A stretch of DNA of 5,348 nt from CAIUPE01 sp046092445 (lineage in GTDB: Bacteria; Pseudomonadota; Alphaproteobacteria; Rhizobiales; Beijerinckiaceae). The position numbers and the translations under genes are program-made. A model generated the notes under the pieces. It did no database searches. It was not told the DNA's origin and saw nothing but the letters and a program-made list of their open reading frames with translations. Each line of letters starts with the position of its first letter. The first letter of the stretch is position 1. Below are positions 1 to 5,348 of the stretch, in pieces. The stretch covers positions 1-5,348 of the forward strand of contig JBJTDR010000072.1 in assembly GCA_046092445.1 (NCBI GenBank), read 5' to 3'.

Positions 1-89
1 CCATTTCGGAGATAAATTAATCAAACATTAACCATATTCTACATAAATGAAGGTAAAGTGGAATTTATGGGTTTGGCGAGGCGATTTAT
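1..89. other. AT-rich non-coding region upstream of fliL
   Basis: No convincing gene lies here. The first 57 bases are strongly AT-rich compared with the coding sequence that follows, as expected for a promoter and leader region. Weak sigma-70-like hexamers can be picked out (TTAATC at 17-22 and TACATA at 40-45, 17 bases apart), but each matches only 3 of 6 consensus positions, so I do not call a promoter. I found no sigma-54 (-24/-12) or sigma-28 type flagellar promoter. The upstream edge is cut by the window, so an upstream or divergent neighbour cannot be judged. Confidence 0.5.
78..81 (+). promoter_or_regulatory. Ribosome binding site of fliL
   Basis: GAGG lies 8 bases before the ATG at position 90, a standard Shine-Dalgarno distance. 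It fixes this ATG as the fliL start and rules against the earlier out-of-frame ATG at 67. Confidence 0.7.
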
Positions 90-578
90 ATGGCGGAGGA
101 GTCTGACACTCGATCGGAAGGCGACAGCAAGCCGGGCGGAAGGTCTAAACTGCTCATCGTCGCCGGAGCCGTCGTTCTATTGGCTGCAGCCGGGGGCGGC
201 TATTTTTATTACAAGAGGACGCAGCTTGCCAGTGCAGAGCTTCTGCCGATCAAAAAGGAGACCGGATTTATTGATCTGAAGGATATGATGATCGGTACGG
301 CGGGCGCATCGATCGAGCAGGCGCTGGAAAGGCCAAGGTACTTTCGTATCCGGATTGTTCTCGAATTATCCGATGGCAGTCAGGTTCCTGCGGTGCAGGC
401 GGTATTACCTCGAATTGAAGATATTTTTCAGACATATCTGAGAGAGCTTCAACCTTCCGACATTGAGGGATCGGCGAATATCTTCCGCCTCAAAGAAGAG
501 CTTCTCCGACGTGTGAATATGGCAGTTCAACCCAACAAGATTGATGCAATCCTGTTCAAGGAACTGCTTGTACAATAG
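90..578 (+). CDS. fliL: Flagellar basal body-associated protein FliL
   Basis: FliL is a single-span inner-membrane protein that sits at the flagellar basal body and associates with the stator, supporting torque or motor stability. The 162-residue product has the family layout: a short charged cytoplasmic N-terminus (1-20), one hydrophobic span (about 20-41, LLIVAGAVVLLAAAGGGYFYY), then a periplasmic domain. Family-like segments are FIDLKDMMI (60-68), the strand RPRYFRIRIVLEL (81-93), and the C-terminal helix with EGSANIFRLKEELLRRVN (126-143) ending in ILFKELLVQ, a typical FliL ending. Length is normal for the family. The start is supported by GAGG 8 bases upstream. fliM begins 11 bases after the stop, and the fliM ribosome binding site overlaps the fliL stop codon, so the two genes are almost certainly co-transcribed. 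Nothing looks broken. Confidence 0.95.
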   Translation: MAEESDTRSEGDSKPGGRSKLLIVAGAVVLLAAAGGGYFYYKRTQLASAELLPIKKETGFIDLKDMMIGTAGASIEQALERPRYFRIRIVLELSDGSQVPAVQAVLPRIEDIFQTYLRELQPSDIEGSANIFRLKEELLRRVNMAVQPNKIDAILFKELLVQ

Positions 579-580
579 GA
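577..580 (+). promoter_or_regulatory. Ribosome binding site of fliM, overlapping the fliL stop
   Basis: AGGA shares bases with the TAG stop of fliL. It is 9 bases before the ATG at 590 but only 3 before the ATG at 584 and directly adjacent to the TTG at 581. The spacing favours 590 as the fliM start. Its position on the stop codon suggests that ribosomes finishing fliL can re-initiate on fliM. Confidence 0.55.
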
Positions 581-589
581 TTGATGCCG

Positions 590-1696
590 ATGTCCGACTC
601 TCATGCAGGTTCGTCACATACACGCTCCTCCTTGTCGGATCTGGCAGCGGGATCGAAGGACTCGGGCTCGCCTTGGGCCAAGATGGCAACTGCAGTTGAT
701 GCGGACAAACGTGGTGCAAGCGAGCCTGTACTCAGTCAGGCGGAGATCGATCAGTTCATCAGGGGCGGCGGAGTCGCTGTTCAATCCGCCAATCAGGGCG
801 TTGAGGCGCTCGCGGAACCCGGCGCGATTTCGATCAGTGGCTTGCCGCTCCTCAAAACGGTAGCGGATACGCTGGTCCACTCATTGTCTCAAGACATCAG
901 GCAGCTGACCGCATCGATCGTTGGCTCAGAGCTGGGTGAGCTCACAGGCGTTAGGATGGGAACTTTTCTGGACTCGAGACCTATTCCCTCGCTTCTGGCG
1001 ATCATCAAGTCTGAATTATGGCCCGGCTTCGGGCTCGTCACCGTGGATTTGCCGTTTGCTAGCGCTTTTTTTGATATCTTGATGGGAGGGCGGCAGTCTC
1101 GAAGCGGAACGGTCAAGATGAGTCGGCCATTTTCGGCAATCGAGCTCAAATTTTTTCGACGCCTCGTCGAGGTCGCGACTGTTGGCCTTTCCAGAGCATT
1201 CGCTCAGCTTGTCCCGACGAGTTTCGTGGTCGATCGCTTCGAGACCAATCCGAGACTGATTGCAATCAGTCCTGCGTCCGAGAATGCAGCACGGTTCCGA
1301 ATTCAGATTCAATTTGGATCACGAACAGGTAATGTCGATTTTGTCCTACCGCTCTCGACACTCGAACCGATTGCATCGTCGCTACGTCCGCCGCAATTGT
1401 CTGCCGACGCGCTGATTGACCCGGCTTGGCGCAGGCATTTTGTTGACCGGATCGGCCGGTTCGAGGCATCGGTTGACGTTGTTCTGCGTGAATTGAAACT
1501 TCCGTTCCGAACGGTTGTCGGCTTGTCGGTCGGGGATACCATCCCTTTGAACATGCGACCTGACTCACCGGTTGTTCTCCGATGTCGCGGGCTACCGATC
1601 TCGATAGGTACGATGGGTCGATCAGGGGATCGTATCGCGATCCGGGTGCTCGATGCGCCGCGCAATCTCCGAAAAGAGGGAAAGATCCTTCCATGA
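590..1696 (+). CDS. fliM: Flagellar motor switch protein FliM
   Basis: FliM forms the middle of the cytoplasmic C-ring. It binds CheY-P through its N-terminus, FliG through its middle domain, and FliN through its C-terminal domain, and so sets rotation. From the ATG at 590 the product is 368 residues. The CheY-binding motif is LSQAEIDQF (48-56), preceded by about 47 extra residues rich in Ser, Ala and Asp. The middle domain runs from about 85 to 270 and includes the RMGTFLDSRPIPSLLAIIKSE region and FFDILMGGR with its double glycine. ETNPRLIAISPASENAA follows at about 218. The C-terminal SpoA/FliN-like domain (about 288-357) carries ASVDVVLRELKLPF and GLSVGDTIPL. The start is ambiguous: 581 (TTG), 584 and 590 are all in frame, and 590 has the best ribosome binding site spacing. 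A later ATG at 683 would still keep the CheY motif but lacks a good binding site. The stop overlaps the next start in ATGA. Confidence 0.95.
   Translation: MSDSHAGSSHTRSSLSDLAAGSKDSGSPWAKMATAVDADKRGASEPVLSQAEIDQFIRGGGVAVQSANQGVEALAEPGAISISGLPLLKTVADTLVHSLSQDIRQLTASIVGSELGELTGVRMGTFLDSRPIPSLLAIIKSELWPGFGLVTVDLPFASAFFDILMGGRQSRSGTVKMSRPFSAIELKFFRRLVEVATVGLSRAFAQLVPTSFVVDRFETNPRLIAISPASENAARFRIQIQFGSRTGNVDFVLPLSTLEPIASSLRPPQLSADALIDPAWRRHFVDRIGRFEASVDVVLRELKLPFRTVVGLSVGDTIPLNMRPDSPVVLRCRGLPISIGTMGRSGDRIAIRVLDAPRNLRKEGKILP
1676..1680 (+). promoter_or_regulatory. Probable ribosome binding site of the DUF6468 gene
   Basis: GAGGG inside the 3' end of fliM lies 12 bases before the ATG at 1693, somewhat far but usable. 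Together with the ATGA overlap it supports 1693 as the start rather than an in-frame ATG 111 bases earlier, which would add a highly charged tail ahead of the membrane span. Confidence 0.4.
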
Positions 1697-2142
1697 TAAA
1701 AATGAGCCTCGATTACCTGCTGATAGCAATGCTGCTGATGACATTTTTCTACTGCCTTATTATCGACCGTCGGTTGAGGGTTTTCAGGTCTCAGGAGGGA
1801 GCGTTAAGGGTGGTGGTTGACGAACTGGCGACAGCGACCGAGAACGCGCGTGAGGCAACGGCACAACTCCGGACTTCACTGGACGAGATGCAACGGAATC
1901 ATTGGGAGAATATCGACGTTGCCAAAGAAATCAGCACTAAGCTCGGCGAAAAGATTGCTGCCTGTGAAGCATTGCTGGAGCGGACCGAGCACAAGTCTGT
2001 CACTGGTCCGTTGCCCGAGGAGTCGACGGGTGCGAGGCCGATCCGCATCAGTCGTTTATCGGGGGAACGAACAGAGTTTCTGCCGTCGGTGAACGAGTTG
2101 GCTCGCAGTTTGCGAGCGAGAACAGGAACCGGGCTAAGATGA
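1693..2142 (+). CDS. DUF6468 domain-containing single-span membrane protein
   Basis: This is a 149-residue protein of unknown function. I recognise it as the DUF6468 type that commonly sits directly after fliM in Rhodospirillales-like genomes. What can be seen is one hydrophobic span at the very N-terminus (about 5-24, SLDYLLIAMLLMTFFYCLII), followed by the basic stretch DRRLRVFR. A long charged helical region with coiled-coil character follows (about 33-100, Ala/Glu/Leu-rich), then a Pro-containing, probably less ordered stretch and a short C-terminal helix (VNELARSLRA). The basic residues after the span suggest that the body stays in the cytoplasm. Its start overlaps the fliM stop (ATGA, 1693-1696) and its stop overlaps the MotE family start (ATGA, 2139-2142), so expression is coupled on both sides. 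A motor accessory role is inferred from context only. The family call rests on the N-terminal pattern plus neighbourhood. Confidence 0.82.
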   Translation: MIKMSLDYLLIAMLLMTFFYCLIIDRRLRVFRSQEGALRVVVDELATATENAREATAQLRTSLDEMQRNHWENIDVAKEISTKLGEKIAACEALLERTEHKSVTGPLPEESTGARPIRISRLSGERTEFLPSVNELARSLRARTGTGLR

Positions 2143-3038
2143 TCAGAGCTGTTGCTTTTTTTACGTTCTCGAAACTTCGGCTGTTCATTCTGGTGGCGAT
2201 CCTCCTGCTTGGCGTCGGCACGTTCAGAGCTGCGGACCATCTCGTTCCGAATTTCTCGGAAAAGGCTGATGAATTCGCAACCCATACATCGCAGCTGATT
2301 GCGCAAGCTCTTTCGTTCGGCGCAGCGGCGGCTGTTGATGGCTCAGAGAGTGGTTCGATATATGACGGGCTTGCCGACCGTCTCGCCAAACTTCTCTCAT
2401 CCGGTGGCGAAAATCGGAACGGCGACGACTCCTTATTGACTGGATCGACGGCGGAAGCGGCGGACACGAAAGAGGGTAGTGGCGTACCGGCCGGTTTGAC
2501 AGAAGCCGCTGCCGGTCCGGGCGAAGCGGGTGGTTCGTCGGGAAAGGAGCCGACCGAAAGAACTCGGTCGTCGACAGAACAGCTGATATTGCAGAAGTTG
2601 GGGGAGCGGCGCGAATTGCTCGACAGACGTGAGGAGGAGCTCAATAATCGGGAGGCACTTCTCAAGGCGTCCGAACTGCGGATTACGCAACGTATTGCTG
2701 AACTCAAGGTTCTTGAAGCCGATCTGAAGGCAAAGATTGACAGTCGCAATGAGCAGTTGGTTTCACTCAAGCCGCTCGTGACAATGTACGAGGCGATGAA
2801 GCCGAAGGATGCGGCGCAGGTTTTCGAGAATCTCGAATATGCGACGCTTGTCGAACTCGTCGCGGCGATGAATCCGCGGAAAGTGTCGGATGTCGTGGCC
2901 GTTATGGAGCCAAAACTGGCCAGTCGGGTAACCAAGGACCTGGCGACGCGTGGTCGATCGAGTGTGACAGAGCCGGATAACTCGGCGGAAATTCTGGACA
3001 AGGCGACGGAATTACCTGATTTGCCCAAAGCTGACTGA
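2139..3038 (+). CDS. MotE family protein (MgtE-N/FliG-like domain)
   Basis: This 299-residue protein is related to rhizobial MotE, which is described as a periplasmic chaperone for the motility protein MotC; its role in this lineage is not established. Visible parts are an N-terminal membrane span or signal anchor (about 12-29, KLRLFILVAILLLGVGTF), a weakly conserved region to about 90, and a low-complexity Gly/Ser/Glu/Ala-rich linker (about 88-145). A strongly charged coiled coil follows (about 146-208, with LGERRELLDRREEELNNRE). The conserved helical domain of the MgtE N-terminal/FliG-like fold lies at about 210-270, marked by LVTMYEAMKPKDAAQVFENL, LVELVAAMNPRKVSDVV and MEPKLASRVTKDLA. The start shares ATGA with the preceding stop, and AGGA sits 11 bases upstream (2124-2127). 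It is probably the last gene of the fliL-fliM transcript, since a hairpin with a T-run follows. Longer than the rhizobial MotE proteins as I recall them, mostly because of the linker. Confidence 0.87.
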   Translation: MIRAVAFFTFSKLRLFILVAILLLGVGTFRAADHLVPNFSEKADEFATHTSQLIAQALSFGAAAAVDGSESGSIYDGLADRLAKLLSSGGENRNGDDSLLTGSTAEAADTKEGSGVPAGLTEAAAGPGEAGGSSGKEPTERTRSSTEQLILQKLGERRELLDRREEELNNREALLKASELRITQRIAELKVLEADLKAKIDSRNEQLVSLKPLVTMYEAMKPKDAAQVFENLEYATLVELVAAMNPRKVSDVVAVMEPKLASRVTKDLATRGRSSVTEPDNSAEILDKATELPDLPKAD

Positions 3039-3051
3039 GGCGATATCAAAA

Positions 3052-3085
3052 GATCGCACGGAGGACGATGCAACGTGGATCGCAC
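3052..3085. repeat. 8-base direct repeat GATCGCAC in the intergenic gap
   Basis: GATCGCAC occurs at 3052-3059 and again at 3078-3085, 26 bases apart start to start, upstream of the proposed promoter. It could be a pair of protein-binding sites or chance. The second copy lies inside the hairpin loop of the possible terminator. Confidence 0.25.
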
Positions 3086-3110
3086 TCAGATTGCATTTAC
3101 AATTTTTTTT
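3068..3110 (+). terminator. Possible weak intrinsic terminator after the MotE family gene
   Basis: A perfect 6-base inverted repeat (ATGCAA at 3068-3073, TTGCAT at 3091-3096) encloses a second small stem (GTG 3075-3077 with CAC 3083-3085). Eight T residues follow at 3103-3110. The stem is short, and the T-run starts 6 bases after it rather than directly, so this is a poor intrinsic terminator. Its place, 29 bases after the end of a tight gene cluster, is what makes it worth listing. Confidence 0.35.
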
Positions 3111-3125
3111 AATAGTCTAGATAAT
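3096..3125 (+). promoter_or_regulatory. Sigma-70-like promoter for the downstream large gene
   Basis: TTTACA (3096-3101) matches the -35 consensus at 5 of 6 positions and GATAAT (3120-3125) matches the -10 consensus at 5 of 6, with an 18-base spacer containing a run of eight T. Transcription would start near 3132, leaving a leader of about 40 bases before the ATG at 3172. The match is good, but this is the most AT-rich part of the gap, where such hexamers arise more easily by chance. It suggests that the large gene can be expressed apart from fliL-fliM. Confidence 0.45.
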
Positions 3126-3171
3126 ATCAGGCCGATTTTTGTTCAACACCATCTTCTGGCTTGTGAAGCGA

Positions 3172-5348
3172 ATGCGATTTGTAATGAGATTTAGTTGGGT
3201 TGCACTTCTGACTTTTACAAGCGTGCTATGGTCTTCGGCTGGGCATTCCGAGGTGGTAAATGCTCAGAAGGCATCCTTGCGGGGCGTCAACATGACGACC
3301 TTCGGGCGTATCATCTTCGATTTCGAGGTCCTTCCGAGATACGAGCTGAAATCGTCGCCCGGGATGATCATGATTACTTTCGATCAATCTTTATCCATGC
3401 AGCTCGACAATATCGGGCTTGAACTTCCGGCTTTTGTTTCCGGTGCGCGTCTGGATCCCGATCGGAAAGTTCTTCGTATCATTACCCTGCAGAAATTCAC
3501 GACCAATCTGACCGATGTAGCCGAGGATCTCTATCTCGATTTACTGCCCGAGACATGGAGGGGACCACCACCGGGCCTGCCTGCCGATGTGATTGCCGAC
3601 CTCTCTCGGCGCGCGCGGATCGCAGAGCTCGAACTTCGCAGGTCCAACATCCAGTCTCGCACCGAGATCGTTGTTCAAGCGGGTTCAACTGCGACACTTT
3701 CCCGACTTTCATTTTCTGCCGGTGGCGTCCTGCCAACCCGACTGACAAACGAAGGACGGAAAATCGAAATTGTCTACGAGGGCCTGTTCAAAATCGATGT
3801 CGGAAAACTCCGCACCTTATTGCCCCGGGGCTTCTCGCGCGCGGATGTCGTGGACAGCGAGAATTCGATAACGATTACCATCGAGCTGAATGAAGGGCTG
3901 GCAGTCAGGACTGGAATTGAAGAGGGCAGTCAAATGCTTGATATTCAATTCAAAGGCGTTGGCGAACTCGATCAGAAGCCGGTTACCGACCCGACGAAAG
4001 ATATTGCATCAGCCGATGGAGTTAACGAAAGTCCCGATCCCGTTGAGACCGGCGTTGTCGTCTCCAGTGCACCGAGACCCGGTTCGCCCGAGTCATCAAC
4101 CGTGCGTAGTTTTGGTCCGCCGATCATTGACCCCGCGTTTCAGGTAGAACGACTGGATGACAGCAGCATTGAAAACATAATGACCCGCGCTCTGTCACCC
4201 GGCGTGGATGACGGGATCATTCATGTAACTCATTCCTTGGAAAACGGCGGTGAACTTGATATCATGATGCCTGAACCAGCTCCGGTTGCGGCCTTTGCGC
4301 GTGGTGGTTCGCTCTGGTTTGTCGCCGACTCACAGGCAATGATTGACGCTTCGGCACTCATGCGGTCAAAAAATCCGCTGATCAATTCGGTCGAGACTGA
4401 GCGAAAGGATTTTTCCGTTCTGTTTCGTTTGCCGCTGCCCGCTTCCGCGTCACCGACATTGAGGCCATCGCCAACCGGTTGGAAAATTTCTCTTTTCGGC
4501 GATGAGCGTGAGGGTGAAAAGTCGGTGGGGATTTTTCCATCGCGCGATGAGTCATTTCGTGCGCAACTCGTCTCAAATATTCCTGCTGCAGGACGACCCG
4601 TATGGCTCGATGATCCGGTTGTCGGAGATAAGCTGCTCGTCATCCCGAGCGCCGACGTATTGGTCGGCGTGTCCGGTGCGAAGATATTCCCCGAATTTTC
4701 TCTGCTGCCCACGCTTCAGGGAGTCGTTCTCGTTCCGTTTGTTGATGATCTGCACGTCAAGGCAAACGGAGACGAGTTCAGGGTTTCGACGTCCAGCGGA
4801 TTGAATTTGTCAGAAGAACCCTTCGGCGCGGCACCTCGTGTCAGATCGACTAATCTGATCGTGATGGAAAAGTCGAGTTGGTTGATTGAAAGATCAGAGT
4901 CTCCCTGGGCACGTTACAAGGAGCTGTTTTTCGAGGTCGCGACTGCAGCGCCGGACAGGCGGACAGCAATGCGGCTTGGCCTTGCGCGGTTCCTTGCTGT
5001 GCACGAGATGTTTGCCGAAGCGGACGGAGCATTCGGTGCTGCCATGCTCGAGGATCGAATATTGGCGGATAGTCCTTTCAACATTCTTGAAGGCGCGATC
5101 TATAAAGCACTCGCCGGGCGTTACTCGGGTGCTGAAAAGGATCTGACGCGGCCTGAATTGGCCGGTAGCCTCGAGGCTTGGCTCTGGCGTTCCTTCGTTT
5201 CAGCGAAGCGCCAGAACTGGCCGGAAACGGTCCAATTTTATGCGAACGCCGGAAAGATTATCGACGTTTATCCTGAAAATATTGCTGTTCGTTTGCGGCT
5301 CGCGAGTGGAGAGGCCGCGGTTGAACAGTGGGAGTGGGCATTGGCGGA
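3172..5348 (+). CDS. Large exported protein with beta-rich repeats and helical (TPR-like) C-terminus, 3' end missing
   Basis: The frame is open from the ATG to the last base: 725 codons plus two bases, with no stop in the window. I recognise the type as large tetratricopeptide-like proteins found beside motE in Rhodospirillales, but they have no established function. Residues 1-31 look like a signal peptide: two Arg, a hydrophobic core (SWVALLTFTSVLW), and possible cleavage after VNA (29-31). Two similar beta-rich modules follow at about 44-105 and 176-239. Both show Arg-hydrophobic-x-Phe, then VLP, a Gly-led strand, an Asp followed by a short Leu-rich helix ending in Pro, and a last strand. 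A Pro/Ser/Glu linker spans about 267-320. Another beta region carries AAFARGGSLWFVAD (373-386). From about 578 to the end the sequence is helical with TPR-like spacing (WARYKELFFEVA, RLGLARFLAVHEMFAEADGAF). The start is uncertain: GTG 3163 and ATG 3184 are also in frame and no strong ribosome binding site marks any of them. Confidence 0.85.
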   Translation, partial: MRFVMRFSWVALLTFTSVLWSSAGHSEVVNAQKASLRGVNMTTFGRIIFDFEVLPRYELKSSPGMIMITFDQSLSMQLDNIGLELPAFVSGARLDPDRKVLRIITLQKFTTNLTDVAEDLYLDLLPETWRGPPPGLPADVIADLSRRARIAELELRRSNIQSRTEIVVQAGSTATLSRLSFSAGGVLPTRLTNEGRKIEIVYEGLFKIDVGKLRTLLPRGFSRADVVDSENSITITIELNEGLAVRTGIEEGSQMLDIQFKGVGELDQKPVTDPTKDIASADGVNESPDPVETGVVVSSAPRPGSPESSTVRSFGPPIIDPAFQVERLDDSSIENIMTRALSPGVDDGIIHVTHSLENGGELDIMMPEPAPVAAFARGGSLWFVADSQAMIDASALMRSKNPLINSVETERKDFSVLFRLPLPASASPTLRPSPTGWKISLFGDEREGEKSVGIFPSRDESFRAQLVSNIPAAGRPVWLDDPVVGDKLLVIPSADVLVGVSGAKIFPEFSLLPTLQGVVLVPFVDDLHVKANGDEFRVSTSSGLNLSEEPFGAAPRVRSTNLIVMEKSSWLIERSESPWARYKELFFEVATAAPDRRTAMRLGLARFLAVHEMFAEADGAFGAAMLEDRILADSPFNILEGAIYKALAGRYSGAEKDLTRPELAGSLEAWLWRSFVSAKRQNWPETVQFYANAGKIIDVYPENIAVRLRLASGEAAVEQWEWALA

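Noticed and set aside
1..4. Possible minus-strand start codon of a divergent gene at the window edge
   Set aside because: Only the codon itself would be inside the window and no ribosome binding sequence precedes it on the minus strand, so nothing supports it.
1..45. Sigma-70 or flagellar-class promoter for fliL
   Set aside because: The best hexamers (17-22 and 40-45) match only 3 of 6 positions each, and no -24/-12 or sigma-28 pattern could be placed. The region is AT-rich, so weak matches are expected by chance.
1582..1692. Upstream in-frame ATG that would extend the DUF6468 protein by 37 residues
   Set aside because: The added residues are highly charged and would bury the membrane span, and the region lies fully inside fliM. 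The ATGA overlap start at 1693 fits the operon style better.
2048..3085. A 345-codon open frame on the minus strand opposite the MotE family gene
   Set aside because: Its product is Ser/Arg/Ala-rich with no recognisable domain, and it lies antisense to a well-supported gene with a membrane span, coiled coil and conserved domain. It is best explained as a by-product of codon bias in the real gene.
3195..4147. Several open frames of 75-112 codons on the plus strand in other phases within the large gene
   Set aside because: They overlap a continuous 725-codon frame with a signal peptide and consistent protein character, and their products are Arg/Pro-rich without domain features.
1169..4944. 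A 13-base word GAGGTCGCGACTG present both in fliM (near 1169) and in the large gene (near 4932)
   Set aside because: Both copies encode Glu-Val-Ala-Thr in unrelated helices and no flanking similarity exists, so it is a coding coincidence rather than a repeat element.

Overview
This window is a chromosomal flagellar-motor segment of a motile alphaproteobacterium. The gene order fliL – fliM – DUF6468 membrane protein – MotE family protein, followed by a large exported protein with a helical, TPR-like C-terminus, is one I associate with Rhodospirillales and their relatives. By eye the base composition is moderate, roughly mid-50% GC in the genes and clearly AT-rich in the two non-coding stretches. 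That is lower than many Rhodospirillales, and I cannot name a genus from sequence alone.

Layout: positions 1-89 are AT-rich and non-coding and end in a good ribosome binding site for fliL. Four genes then run on the plus strand with almost no space between them. FliL (basal-body protein associated with the stator) is followed 11 bases later by FliM (C-ring switch protein). The FliM stop overlaps the start of a small single-span DUF6468 protein in an ATGA, and that gene's stop overlaps the start of the MotE family gene in another ATGA. This looks like one transcript with translational coupling. A 133-bp gap (3039-3171) holds a hairpin followed by a T-run, a close match to a sigma-70 type promoter that overlaps them, and a strong ribosome-binding sequence with no matching gene. 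After the gap a long reading frame starts at about 3172 with a signal peptide. It stays open to the last base of the window (725 codons seen, end missing).

How the parts fit: FliL and FliM are core parts of the flagellar motor, in the inner membrane around the stator and in the cytoplasmic C-ring respectively. The DUF6468 and MotE family proteins each have one N-terminal membrane span followed by a coiled coil, and they are tightly coupled to fliM, so an accessory role at the motor or stator is a reasonable inference but is not shown here. The final large protein is predicted to be exported. It has a beta-rich N-terminal half containing what looks like an internal duplication, and a helical C-terminal part. 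Its function is unknown. I see no mobile elements, CRISPR arrays, RNA genes or broken genes. The most useful points for a second look are the beta-module/helical protein and the compact regulatory gap in front of it.
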